Positions 1 to 11,539 of a stretch of DNA of 64,000 bases are shown one piece after another. How positions within the stretch are numbered: the first letter of the stretch is position 1; each line of letters begins with the position of its first letter. Source of the stretch: Allacma fusca (Eukaryota > Arthropoda > Collembola > Symphypleona > Sminthuridae); NCBI GenBank assembly GCA_947179485.1, contig OX359246.1:28644001-28708000 (forward strand), in the 5' to 3' direction. Under the pieces are notes generated by a model. That model was not told the DNA's origin. It did no database searches and was given only the letters and a program-made list of their open reading frames with translations. A program made the position numbers and the translations under genes.

Positions 1-790
1 TTACGTTCAGTTCAGTTCACCCTTGCAGTATTTTTTCAAAGTTCAATTCAATTCATTATATACTTTTCAGTCGTTCAGTTCAGTTCACTTTATCTGTCAT
101 TAGCAAGCCAATTAGTTCAAGTCATTTACCGTATATTTAAGTGGAATTTAGTTATATTTTTATAGCTGACTTTTTACTTTGACTAAAGCACGATTTTTCG
201 CTAAATGACTGTTTAGATAACTACTTTTAAATCTCATTTGTTTTGAAAGCAGTTTTAACTTTGAGCTTTCTGGCAAACGATGAATCTAAGAAACCCAAGC
301 TATTTCAAGTTAATAAATCATATAAATATGCTTACAATCGTTGCCCGTTTTAATTCATACGATTTCATCCAAAATGTGCCAAATAGGCGTTATTAAATGT
401 ATGATACCGGTTTTCTTGTAAATAACTATTTATTTGATTTGTGATTTAATGTCATTGAAATGAATAGTCAAAAACCAGCGTGCTAGGTTTTGAGATTACA
501 ACTATAAAATATATGACCATGAAATTTAGAGATATATCATATTCGTGTTGTGTTCACCAATATAACAGTTTATATTTAAACCTGAACTCTTAAGTTCAAT
601 TCAGTTCAGTTTGTGTTACTTGAACGTACTATGAAAGTTCGTTCACATTCATAATAAGTTCTGCTGGGTTCAACTCAAGTTCATTCAATCAAAAGTTTGC
701 ATTCGTTCAAGTTCATTCAGAAACAATGAAAATATGAGCTAGTTCAGTTCAGTTCACCACTTTATGAACTGAACGACTGCAAGTATGATT
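1..790. repeat. GTTCA-rich MITE-like element, cut by window edge
   Basis: Both flanks of this stretch are dense in the word GTTCA (about 1-100 and 590-780). The words run one way on the left and their reverse complement (TGAACTGAAC) appears at the right, near 765-777. The same word fills the delimited hAT-type element at 13337-14202, so this is probably a relative of it. I could not find a target duplication, and the left end may lie outside the window. Confidence 0.5.
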
Positions 791-1426
791 TGAATTATAT
801 TTTTCAAAATTACTTCAATCAATGGTATTCAAAATTGCCAATTCTACTTACAAATCAAGATGAGTATAATCAATGTAATACACCTGGACCATTTTTCTCT
901 AAGGTCATTTTTATATGTGCGACTATTTGAGCATCTCCGTAGACAATTCAATATTTCGCTAGATAATATTATAATAAAAATACCTGAGTATAGCCTTCGA
1001 GGAGGTGCTACTTTCATCAAATAAACCATTCCCCTCGATCTCACAAATTTTCTATCGCAGTCTGGTCTGCAAATACTCACATTCAGCAGGTAAATCTGTG
1101 CATAACTATTATGAGATTGAAAGATACAGCTAAAGCTGCTACACTTCAATCCTTGTTCTTCACTGAGTCACTAAACTTTCTGGAAATTACAATATTTACG
1201 CTTATATAATTACATATGTAAAATACAGCATTATCTCTTACATTGTAATGAAAAAATTCAACATGCATTGGTTCAGTAAATGACTAAACGCTTTATTATG
1301 CTCCGTAGTGGACATGACGAACTTAACTTCGGTACAAGCCTCTATTTTTAGAATAACTCTTCTCTCGGAAAATCATAATTTCCGAGTCATGCCGATCCAA
1401 TCTGTATTATCTATATTGAAGGAAAC
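791..1426. other. Conserved intergenic spacer upstream of copy A
   Basis: No gene is seen. The stretch matches the spacers upstream of copies F (38620-38760 and 40120-40240) and G (about 52020-52330) in the same order, for example the segment around CTCTATTTTTAG and the segment around CCGATCCAATCTGTATTAT. It is therefore part of the duplicated unit. The match stops at about 1427, where promoter and exon 1 should follow but copy A jumps straight into intron 1 sequence. Confidence 0.6.
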
Positions 1427-1980
1427 ATTTTTCATGTTCTTCACACAGGGTATTAAATAATGGGCGGGGACTATGGGGCGACGGTGTTTTGACAATTATG
1501 AATGAATTTACAATTCTTATAAAAAAAATACAAACAAATGTATGCCAAGAATATATACATATATAAAGACTTTATTGACACTGCTTCTCAACAGAAGTAG
1601 CCATACATTGACTCAGTATACTATTTCCTAGTGTATTACATCATATATGTATGATAGTACAGTGTGTTATGAATTTCTATACAAATGATTATTACATATT
1701 AAAGCACCACTTTTTAGCACTATTGCTACAACTTCATCAATAACAGTATTTGAAATTTTAAATCTTTTTAGAAATTTTACAAAACATTTTGAAATTGTTC
1801 CACGTGCACCTATATACAATCCTACTGTTTCAATTTCACATAAATTAAATTTACTTTTGAAGTAACGTATACTAAATGGATCACAAATAGATTTTTACTC
1901 TATATTTATATTATTTTATATGTTTGTATAATATTACATAATTTATTTTTTACTCTATATATTTGAACGGAATACTTTAG

Positions 1981-2706
1981 ATTGTGGGTATCTGGGCGTT
2001 TCATGATCTAGGAAAAATCTAGATTGTTTTATTCGAATCCATGAAATCCGACAGAAATTCACACGATGAAGAGGAACGTTTTTGTAAGTCTCGACTTTAT
2101 GTATAATTATTACATGCGTGATTGAAAAAAATAAATAAAAATGAGGGTCTGCGTGGCCGATGCAATCAAATCAAATTTATTGTTTCGAAAGAATTAGTCA
2201 CAACTGTTGCACTATATACATTGCAGTTTCAACTTTGGTGAAACTGGGGATATCTGCCATGTTGCGGATACTGGCCATCGTGGGTGTTAGCATGGCAGTC
2301 ATTCTAATACGTGGATGCAAAAACGTAAGTTTAAACAGGATCAAATTTCCGGCCTCTTGTTTCATTTGTCTTTGGGTTACGCCCACATACTGACTTGATA
2401 CTGTTGATTGATTGGGTTCGTGGGAAAATAAACGCTTTCGGTTTTAATCTCATCTATAATTTTAAATTGTTACAGAAAAATCCCAAGCAGTTACATATCT
2501 GGATTATATACGCTAAGATTTTACTATACAGCGTATTGGTGGCTTTAATCGTGGAATTATTCCACAGCAGTGTGGAACAAGTTCCGAGCAAGATACTGTG
2601 TCTCTGTATTGAAGTGGCCATTCAAGGTTTCTGTATTTGGGTTGTTAGAATCCACAAAATGGAAATTGAGGCTTCCACTGGGACTGTGGTTGATTATAAA
2701 GCTTAA
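1981..2706 (+). pseudogene. Copy A of the four-TM gene family: exon 1 deleted, stop in exon 2
   Basis: Exons 2, 3 and 4 lie at 1981-2083, 2227-2324 and 2476-2706, each with AG acceptor and GT donor in the same phase as the intact copies. Exon 2 contains an in-frame TAG at 2020-2022, where copy E has TTG. No exon 1 exists: at about 1427 sequence homologous to the far upstream spacer joins directly to sequence homologous to intron 1, removing what is roughly 0.95 kb in copy E, including promoter and start codon. Exon 4 is open and ends in the family tail EIEAS.G.V. Exons and 3' region are closest to copy E. A transcript from another promoter cannot be excluded, but the full protein cannot be made. 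Confidence 0.85.
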
Positions 2707-2765
2707 AAATTTGACTACTATAAGGAAATACTTAAAATATGTGTCCGGTGTAATTACTGTCAAAT

Positions 2766-2963
2766 ATAAGGGCACAGGAGTAGTCCAGCACTGAATGTAC
2801 TCAAATACCATCGTTGAGGAATGGCTTCGAAGCCCAGTGCCCCTGTGTCGAAGTTTACGCAAATTTGGTTAATCGGGCTGCGTCCCAACAAAATTACCGT
2901 GCAATGTAAAACTAAATGTAAGATTGTCATAGCATGTGTAGATACTCAATAAAGACAATAAAG
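2766..2963 (+). mobile_element. Retroposed (SINE/LINE-tail-like) insertion in the 3' region of copy A
   Basis: About 200 bp downstream of exon 4 are absent from copies B, C, D and F but present in E (29933-30249). The insert ends in AATAAAGACAATAAAG, which supplies two AATAAA hexamers (2948-2953 and 2957-2962). In E the insert is still flanked by a 13-bp near-perfect duplication; in A the right duplicate is gone. The insertion predates the split of A and E. Its family is unknown to me. Confidence 0.55.
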
Positions 2964-4974
2964 ATTTGTACTATCAACTTTTCGCAAATGTGATTTTAAT
3001 ATAAATCTTCTATAATTATGCAATGTGTAAATCTCCGTGTATCGAGATTTCTTTGGAGTCCTGTAATCCAAGAAATTAAATATTCACTCACAGAATTTGT
3101 TATCTGAAAAAATATTATATAAAATTGCTATTCTCTAAATGTTTTGACATTCAATCATACTGAGACTGATGATGATCATTTTAGTCAATTATAAATATGT
3201 ATTTTGATGTAAAGAATTGCATCTGTATGTTATGATATTTTAATATCAATATGGTATTATAAAGCCCAGTCAAATGGCTGGACATGAAAATCTAAATAAA
3301 ACAAAGTTTAAGTATTTTTTCCTCACAATTATTACTTATTTTAATGTAACATTTTGAAACCCAGATAAAATTTCTGGAGAGGTTTAAAGTCCTTAAATTT
3401 AAGGGTTTTCAAAAAAAAGGTTAAATTTGCTGAGCCGCTCCACAAGTTTATAAAAGTGTATGAAAAAAGTCATATCTGCTTTTACAAGCAACAGATGATA
3501 AATCAATAGTTTACACGTGCCCATCATCCTCATGCCTGCCACATATTCCTTTTCAAAGTTTTACGCACGGCTACAACAAGTTTTACAATTTCTGACCCCA
3601 ATATGCAAAATTGTTTGAAGACTTCGCTATGTATAATGGGTGTATTTGACATAAAAATAATTATGTTTGCCCCAAACAGAACACAATGGCTTCGTTTGAA
3701 TAATAAAAAAATGATGAAATGAAAAGATACAAAGCAAGCAAATATTCAATCTTTCACTCATGCGTTCTTTATTTCCGATCTAAATTCAATATCCAAGAAA
3801 TAGGAATTGTAGTTGTGTAATTAAATTTGAACATTATATATCAAAATTACTAAAATGAATGTTTTGCAAAATGGGAATTCCTGTTTACAAAGTATGACCA
3901 GTATAATTATCTACTGCAATACAAGTGGTTCGTTTTTCGCAAAGCGCATTTTTGCATATGCCCGCATCGAAATGTTAATTTAGTATTTCCACAACGGAAA
4001 CAGCTTTCATAGTTATTTGATACGACAAGATTGTAGCTCAGATCAGAAACAAGTTTATGCATATTTACGTTTCAATCACTCTATTACCGATACCCAGCTT
4101 CTATCCCACAGGTAATTAGTTTTAATATGTAGCGCTGAGGGTAATACCTCTATTAAGTTTTTTTATACACTTTCAGTTGTTCTGACTTGTGAAATGACAA
4201 TTATTTTCCTGGCTATCCAAAAGATGTATTGTGTTGTACTGTAAACATCTTGATAATTTTAGCACGCTCTTAAAGACCTAAAAGAGTTTTTCCTTTTTAT
4301 TTGAACCTCAATGCCAAATGTGCCGCAAATATACATTCTGGTAGGAAAAAAATAAATTTTTATTTGTGTTACATTCAATCTTAAAAGATGGGAAGGTAAG
4401 GATGAGGACTCAATATTTTATTGTCTTTGAATTCAGCCAGTTGTCTTTCGTTTTGTGGACGGATTGATTCCAGACAAAATAAACACGTTGTTTCTTATTG
4501 ACTTCGATAATCCGTGTCATACCGGCTATACTGGATTAACTGGATCATGTAATGTACGTAAGCAGGACGTCCGACCCCGACAAAAGCCATTCAGTGTCAT
4601 ATATCCGGATCTTTTTACGACAACCTGAACTTTTTAACATTCTGACGCGGATACATGAATTATTCAAGAATCTTTCCAAAAAAATTCGACTCATACAGAG
4701 GTACGTGACCTTAGTGCCATATTTGTTATTAAGAGGGGCGCTGTAGTAAAAACGTATGGGACATGAAAATATTTCTTATGAAAATTTCAGTCCACCATAA
4801 CGTATTTAAAATAATAAACTCATTTTCGAAAATATTGTGGGCGGAAAGTCGTGTTTCATCTCAAAATATCAAATCATCTTGCATATGCTTCTTCTGTTAA
4901 AAGAAAAATGAAACAATTCATTATTTAATAAAAAAGGAAATTAAAATTTCCCTGCACAAACTATTCGTCAGTTC
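2964..4974. other. Intergenic spacer between copies A and B
   Basis: No gene is seen. Homologous blocks recur downstream of C, D and F (for example the segment around CTAAATAAAAC and the segment with GCAACAGATGATAAATC). The block near 4730 (AAGAGGGGCGCT followed by GGGACATGAAAATATTTCTTA) recurs upstream of D, E and G. This is part of the duplicated unit. Confidence 0.5.
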
Positions 4975-5393
4975 CACTCTTAAGTGGGTTAGAGGTCGTC
5001 CGTCGTTTTGAGCCAGCCTGGTTTTATCCTCGAGATTCATGAATAATTTAATTCCTTCATTCATTCATGGTCAGATGTTGAGCAAGTGGAATGTGGTTGA
5101 GTCAGTCTCACATGCTAATAAACGAGCTCTGCTATCACCCGAGTACTCCCGGTATCCGAACTCTTTTTATCCCACGCAACGTCGTATCCTTATCTCACAT
5201 ACGAGCTTTCTTCTCCTCTTGTGACGAAGCAGTTCGGTCTGTGAGAGGAAAGAGAAAGGTACGAGACTTCAAATAAAATATTTCTCCTGGATATTCTCTT
5301 GATCCACTAATTGTGATAGAGGAGCGTAAGATTTGTTGCTGTGGAGCCAGGGGATGGAGTTTAGTTATTGCATGGTTTCGTCAACTAAATGTG
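4975..5393 (+). promoter_or_regulatory. Conserved 5' flank of copy B
   Basis: Shared with copies C, D, E, F and G: CTCTTAAGTGGGTTAGAGGT near the left, a CATTCATTCA run, GTTGAGTCAGTCTC, CGAGTACTCCCG followed by CTTTTTATCCC, then GTGAGAGGAAAG and AAATAAAATATTTCTCCTGG just before exon 1. Likely promoter plus 5' UTR; no transcription start can be fixed. The short ORFs here are not conserved as proteins. Confidence 0.55.
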
Positions 5394-6454
5394 ATGGAGG
5401 ACCGCGAGATTTGGTGCTGTGGAGCCAGGGGATGGAGTTTAGTTATTGCGTGGGGTGAAATTGTAAGTTGATTTAAGTGCAATAATTATTAATTAAATTA
5501 ATCTGACCAGAGAACTATAAACGTCTTGTAATGAATGTACAAATTTGTAAAATTCTTCTTAATACAGAGTATTAAATAACGGGCAGGGACGAAGTGGTTG
5601 ACATCTATGAATGCATTTACAGTTATTATAAAAACAATTGCCAAAAAAATGTATACTAACAAGTGCTTACTCTATATTTGAACGGAATACTTTAGATTTG
5701 GGGTATCTTGGTGTTGCTGGCTTTGGCAGAAAAGGGCTTAAGTGTCCTCGGAGTGATCAAACCCGACAAAGATTTACAGGATGAATTGGAAATTCATCCT
5801 AAGTCGCCCTTTATATTACTTACATGCATGAGTAAAAAATTAAAAATGAGGGTCTGCGTGGCCGATGCTATGAAATCAAATTGATGGTTTCGAAAATATT
5901 AACCACAACCATTGAACTTACTTGAGTTGACAAGCCCTACCTAGCTTTCCATCCAAGAATTTATTTTTATTGCACTGTACATTGCAGCTACTGCTGTTTC
6001 GTGATACTGGGGATATGTGCGATACTGACCGTCTTGAGTATAATCATGGCCATCATTCTAAGACGTGGATGCAACAACGTAAATTTAAACAGCATCACAT
6101 TCTGGCCTCTTATTTTTTTCTCTTTGGATTAAGCCCGCATTTACTTGATACTGTTGATTTATTGGATCCCTGGGAAATTACACTAGGGGTTTGAATCCCG
6201 TTTATAATTTTTGATTCTTACAGAAAAATCCCAAGCAGTTAACTATCTGGATACTGTACGCTAAGATTTTACTAGTCATCGGGGTAGTGTTTTTAATTGT
6301 GAGATTATTCGTCATTCCTGTGGAAGAAGTTCCGTGGAAGATACTATCTCTCTGTATTCAAGCGGCCGTTCAAGTTTTCTGTATTTGGGTTGTTGGAATC
6401 CACAAAAGGGAAATTGAGGCTTCGTCTGGGACTGTGGTTTCTTATAAAGTTTAA
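5316..6454 (+). pseudogene. Copy B of the four-TM gene family: duplicated exon 1, lost donor, frameshift
   Basis: Exon 1 occurs twice, 78 bp (26 codons) apart. The first version begins with ATA (5316) instead of ATG; the second begins with ATG at 5394 and ends at a good GTAAGT donor (5394-5462). Exon 2 (5696-5798) is open, but its donor reads CTAAGT instead of GTAAGT. Exon 3 (5988-6078) lacks 1 nt and then 9 nt relative to copy C, giving TGA stops at once, and its donor is a weaker GTAAAT. Exon 4 (6224-6454) is fully open. The nearest relative is copy C, about 2.2 kb away once the Helitron between them is removed. Three independent lesions make this a pseudogene. Confidence 0.88.
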
Positions 6455-6843
6455 ATATATTGACTACTATAAACAGATTCTTAAAATATGGGGCGGGTGT
6501 AATAATTATTATTGTCAAATGTTTTGCACATATTTGTATATATTTCTATCGACTTTTCGCCAATGTGATGTTAATGTAAATCTTCCATAATTAATCTGTG
6601 AATCTCCGTGTGTCGAAATTTTTTTGAGGTTCTGTAATCCAAGAAGTTAAATATTCACGCACAAAATTTATGTGATAAATTATTATATAAAATTGTTATC
6701 CTCTAAAACTTGTTAAAGTAATTATCTGTAAAGGCTTAATTACTTCCACAATTCAATCATAATTTTATCGAGGGGGCCCATTTGTGTCAATGTTAAGTGT
6801 GTATTTTCAAGTAAATAATTGTCTGTGTGTTGTAATATTTTAA

Positions 6844-8261
6844 TCTCTACATTATAACGGCCACTTGATGGAGTCTGTGGCTATTCAAATTGCGCGCTCT
6901 TCTGTTTCAAGCACCAATAGATGCCAAGCAATCCTCCCCTCATCGTACGCGCTCTTCTGCTTCATTTACTTTCCACAAACACCAATAGATGGCAAGAGTA
7001 CATATATCCAATAAGCAATTCTCTCCTCATCGTGCATCGTATAATTGTTAGCTTGGATCGGAACTCCACTCCTGCCTATCTCTAGGCTTGCGTCCTATAC
7101 TCTACTTACGCCTTAATTATTATCTATCACTCTTTTATATCGTTCACTTCGCTGCGTCCCGGTCATCTCTGTACACATTTATACTACGCGCTTACGCTCG
7201 CATGAAAATTCGAGAGAGAACCACTTGAATGAGGGACGACTACCAACACATTCGAATGTGTACATCGGAGACAGACGGAATATTGTACAAGGTGAGAGTG
7301 GCGGGTACTATCGGAGAAACATACGGAGAGTACAGTAATTTGTACATCGGAGGCAGGGGCGGAGAATACATTAAGTGTGTGTATATCTGACAATGAGTGA
7401 GAGAGTCGGAGCGTACAGTAATTGTACATACATCGGAGTTATAGAGACGGAGTGTACAGTAATTGTACATACCTCGGAGTTATAGAGACGGAGTGTACAG
7501 TAATTGTACATACCTCGGAGTTATAGAGACGGAATGTACAGTAATTGTACATACATCGGAGTTATAGAGACGGAGTGTACAGTAATTGTACATACATCGG
7601 AGTTATAGAGACGGAGTGTACAATTGTACATTAGAGTGAGAGACGGAGTGTACAGTAATTGTACATCGGAGTGAGAGACGGGGTGTATAATAATTGTACA
7701 TCGGAGTTAGGGATGGAGTGTACAATAATTGTACATCGGAGTGAGACGGAGAGTACAGTAATTGTACATCGGAGTTAGAGACGGGGTGTATAATGATTGT
7801 ACATCGGAGTTAGGGATGGAGTGTACAATAATTGTACATCGGAGTGAGACGGAGAGTACAGTAATTGTACATCGGAATGAGATGGAGTGACCAATGGTAC
7901 ATTGGAGTTAGGGACGGAGTGTATAATTGTACATCGGAGTTAGAGACGGAGTGTGCATCAATTGTACATCGGAGATTGAAAGACTTAGAGCACATTCATT
8001 GTACATCGGAGATTGAGACACTTAGAGTACATTCATTGTACATCGGAAATAGACTCCTAGCCGCGATCTACGGATCAAACATTTGGCATGGGCGGAGCCT
8101 TGGTGGGAAGTTCCCAAATGCGCTCAACCATGATATTTTTTTGAATTATTGTAATATTTCAAACATCAAACCTCATAATTTTCATGTGTATTCTAGCCTC
8201 TATATAATGGTATGCCGATCTCATAAGAAATTATCCCTGCTGAGCAGGGCTTACTTACTAG
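6844..8261 (+). mobile_element. Non-autonomous Helitron with exact empty site
   Basis: The 5' end reads TCTCTACATTATAACGG after an A. The 3' end has a hairpin CCCTGCTGAGCAGGG followed by CTTACTTACTAG and then a T, the classic Helitron layout (A|TC...CTAG|T). Removing 6844-8261 joins TTTTAA to TATGGATGTAATTAT, which matches the uninterrupted paralogous site downstream of copy C (near 10475-10495). No Rep-helicase is encoded. The middle is filled by a TGTACA minisatellite. Boundaries are certain; family assignment rests on the terminal structure. Confidence 0.9.
7230..8060. repeat. 35-41 bp minisatellite with TGTACA palindromes inside the Helitron
   Basis: About 20 degenerate units of the form GAGTGTACAGTAATTGTACATCGGA. 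Long units add CATAC and TATAG (41 bp); short units are about 35 bp. Most units contain TGTACA-N5-TGTACA, a spaced palindrome. Several frames stay open across the array, which explains the apparent ORFs here; none looks like a real protein. Confidence 0.85.
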
Positions 8262-8673
8262 TATGGATGTAATTATCTAAGTAGCCGGGTAAACTGGCTC
8301 GATATGAAAATCTAAATAAAACAAAGATTAAATATGTTTTCCCCACGCATTTATTACTTATTTTAGTGTAAGCTTCTGAAATCCAAATAAAAATTTCGGG
8401 AAGAATTAAGGGTTTCCCAAGAATTTTTTTATTTTACTGAGCTTGCAAAAGTGTATGAATAAATTCACGTCTGCTTTTACAAGAAACAGATGATAAATCC
8501 ATAGTTTGCACATGCCTATCATCCAATTGCCTGTCACATACATATTCTTTTTCAAAGTACTCCCCACAACTGCAACAAGTTTAACAAATCGTCGGCTAAA
8601 CTTCCTAACCGGCTAAAATACAAAATGCTTAGAATGCAGATCGGCTATTTAGCGCTGTTGCACAAATTATTAG

Positions 8674-9024
8674 TCAGTTCCACTCTTAAAGTGGGTTAGA
8701 GGTCGTCCGTCGTTTTGAGTCAGTCTGGTTTTATCCTCGAGATTCATGAATAATTTAATTCCTTCATTCATTCATGGTCAGATGTTGAGCAAGCGGAATG
8801 CGGTTGAGTCAGTCTCACATGCTAATAAACGTGCTCTGCTATCACCCGAGTACTCCCGACATCCGAACTCTTTTTATCCCACGCAACGTCGTATCCTTAC
8901 CTCACATACGAGCTTTCTTCTCCTTTGGTGACGAAGCAGTTCGGTCTGTGATAGGAAAGAGAAAGGGGCGAGACTTCAAATAAAATATTTCTCCTGGAAA
9001 TATTCTCTTGATCCACTAATTGTG
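8674..9024 (+). promoter_or_regulatory. Conserved 5' flank of copy C
   Basis: Near-identical to the B flank over about 350 bp, including GTGGGTTAGAGGTCG, the CATTCATTCA run, GTTGAGTCAGTCTCACATGC, CTTTTTATCCCACGC and AAATAAAATATTTCTCCTGG. It directly abuts the exon 1 ATG at 9025. Likely promoter and 5' UTR of an intact gene. Confidence 0.6.
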
Positions 9025-10091
9025 ATGGAGGAGCGCGAGATTTGGTGCTGTGGAGCCAGGGGATGGAGTTTAGTTATTGCATGGGTTCAAATTGTAAGTT
9101 GATTTAAGTGCAATAATTATTAATTAGATTGATCTGACCAGAGAACTATAAACTTCTTGTAATGAATGTATTTGCAAAATTCTTCATAATACAGAGTATT
9201 AAATAACGGGCAGGGACGAAGTGGTTGACATCTATGAATGCATTTACAGTTCTTATAAAAAAAATTGCCAAACAAATGTATGCTAACAAGTGCTTACTCT
9301 AATTGAATACGGAATACTTTAGATTTGGGGTATCTTGGCGTTGCTGGCTTTGGGCAAACAGAGCCTTAGTGTCCTCGGAGTGATCAAACCCGACAAAGAT
9401 TTACAGGATGAATTGGAAATTCATCGTAAGTCGCCCTTTATATTACTTACATGCATGAGTAAAAAATTAAAAATGAGGGTCTGCGTGGCCGATGCTATGA
9501 AATCAAATTGATGGTTTCGAAAATATTAACCACAACCATTGAACTTACTTGAGTTGACAAGACCTACATAGCTTTCCATCCAAGAAATTATTTTTATTGC
9601 ATTGCACATTGCAGCTACTGCTGTTTTGGTGCTACTGGGAATATATGCGGTGTTGGCGATACTGGCCGTCTTGAGTATAATCATGGCCATCGTTCTAATA
9701 CGTGGATGCAAAAACGTAAGTTTAAACAGGATCATATTCTGGCCTCTGATTTTATTGTGTTCGGATTAAGCCCACATTGACTTGATACTGTTGATTTATT
9801 GGATCCTTGGGAAATTAAACTACTGATTTTAGTCTCATTTATAATTTTTAATTGTTACAGAAAAATTCCAAGCAGTTAACTATCTGGATACTGTACGCTA
9901 AGATTTTACTAGTCATCGTGGTAGTGTTTTTAATTGTGAGATTATTCGTCATTCCTTTGGAACAAGTTCCGAGAAAGATTTTATCTCTCTGTATTCAAGC
10001 GGGCGTTCAAGTTTTCTGTATTCGGGTTGTCGGAATCCACAAAAAGGAAATTGAGGCTTCGTCTGGGACTGTGGTTTCTTATAAAATTTAA
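9025..10091 (+). CDS. Copy C: intact four-exon, four-TM small membrane protein
   Basis: Exons 9025-9093, 9323-9425, 9615-9715 and 9861-10091 have GT-AG boundaries and consistent phase (0, 1, 0), giving 504 nt and 167 residues. Residues 1-12 hold a Cys pair in WCCG, a possible acylation site. Predicted membrane segments lie at about 13-36, 60-86, 99-121 and 130-150. The tail after the last segment is basic then Ser-rich (HKKEIEASSG). Exon 1 Cys-rich start plus four segments resembles small insect four-TM proteins of the DUF4728 type, but I cannot confirm that without a search, and no biochemical role is known to me. The ATG at 9025 is conserved in all intact copies and follows the conserved 5' flank. 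It lies in a tandem cluster with copies A, B and D-G. A membrane or vesicle location is inference. Confidence 0.85.
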
Positions 10092-10528
10092 AGATATTGA
10101 CTACTATAAAGTACTACTTAATATAAATAATTATGTGTCCGGTGTAATTAATATTGTCAAACGTGTTGGACATATTTGTACTATCGACTTTCGTAAATGT
10201 GATGTTAATGTAAACATTCGATAATTATGTAATTTGTGAATCTCCGTGCATCGAGATTTTTTTGAAGTTCTATAATCCAAGAAGTTAAGTATTCACTCAC
10301 AAAATATATGTGATAAATTATTATATACAATTGTTATCCTCTAAATCTTGTAAAGTATCTGTAAAGGCTTAATTACTTCCACAATTCAATCATAATTTTA
10401 TCGAGGGTGCCCATTTGAGTCAATGTTAAGTTGTGTGTATTCGGAAGTAAAGAATTGTCTGTGTGTTGTAATATTTTAATATGAATGTAATTATGTAGCC
10501 CAGTAAACTGGCTGGAAATGAAAATCTA

Positions 10529-10534
10529 AATAAA
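10529..10534 (+). other. Probable polyadenylation signal of copy C
   Basis: AATAAA within CTAAATAAAAC, about 440 nt after the stop codon. The same block recurs downstream of copies A, B and D (for example near 3295, 8315 and 27935). Confidence 0.5.
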
Positions 10535-10967
10535 ACAAAGTTTGAATATGTTTTCCCCACGCATTTATTACTTATTTTAGTGTAAGATTCTGAAACCCAA
10601 ATAAAAATTTCGGGAAGAATTAAGGGTTTCGCAAGAAATTTTTTATTTTATTGAGCTTTCAAAAGTGTATGAATAAATTCACGTCTGCTTTCACAAGCAA
10701 CAGATGATAAATCCATAGTTTGCACGTGTATATCATCCATATGCCTGTCACATATGTACATATTCTTTTTCAAAGTACTCCCCACAGCTGCAACAAGTTT
10801 AACAAATGCTGACCCAAATAGGCAAAATTGAACTTGAAGGCTGTTAAAAGTGAGTGATAAAATGAAACTGCTTCAGTAGTTTTTGATTTCTACCTTCAAT
10901 TTCAAAAGTTCGAGGAAAAGTTTTATTCTGCGGCGAAGCTTATTCCCTAGCTTATTGGGGGTATTAC

Positions 10968-11531
10968 CAGAGATGCGCAAAAGAAATAGCCTTCCTTCAA
11001 GCCTTCGAAGGCGAAAATTCAGTAAAAATTTCCCCTTCAACATATCTTAGAATAAAGCCCTCTAAAAAATCTGCCTTCCTTCACCCTTCCTTCCAAAATA
11101 TTTACACTCGTTTTTGCCTTCAGCCTTCTTTTTAAAAATAGCCTTCCTTCAATTTTAAACTACAGCCCGCTTAAAAACTTTTTGCACCAGCAGGATTCAG
11201 CGCAGTGAAGAGAGCGGGCACACATTGTCAGTTGTGAGTTCACGAATTGACTGCATTGTTGCGCGAGCAGCAAAACGTCGTTTCATATGCTATGCTTACA
11301 TGTTATAGATATGTCGTGTACCTGGAAGCCTTCACGGCCTTAGAGGGCTAATATTTTGGATGCCTTCCTTCACAATCCTTCATTGCTAGTTTTTGTGAAG
11401 GCTTCCTTCAGCCTTCAGAAAAAAGTATCCCCATCCTTCCATTCCTTCTGCAACGTTAAGAAAGTTACCTTTCCGCCTTCAAGTAAGCCTTCTTGGAAGG
11501 CTAGCCTTCGTTCGAAGGCTGCGCATCTCTG
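10968..11531. mobile_element. hAT-type MITE, 564 bp, CCTTC/AAGCC word
   Basis: Terminal inverted repeats CAGAGATGCGCA / TGCGCATCTCTG are flanked by a perfect 8-bp target duplication GGTATTAC (10960-10967 and 11532-11539), typical of the hAT superfamily. The interior is dense in CCTTCC, AGCCTTC and their complements. No transposase is encoded. The CAGAGATG end resembles the ends of the 15292-25660 and 16142-21443 elements. Confidence 0.92.
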
Positions 11532-11539
11532 GGTATTAC

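Noticed and set aside
5039..5276. Short ORFs (61 codons, MNNLIPSFIHGQM...) repeated upstream of copies B, C and E
   Set aside because: They lie in the conserved 5' flank, but the reading frame is lost in D, F and G while the DNA blocks persist. Conservation is of DNA, not protein.
7184..8272. Several minus- and plus-strand ORFs with Tyr/Cys/Thr-rich repeats
   Set aside because: Products of the TGTACA minisatellite inside the non-autonomous Helitron; repeats in every frame and no start context.
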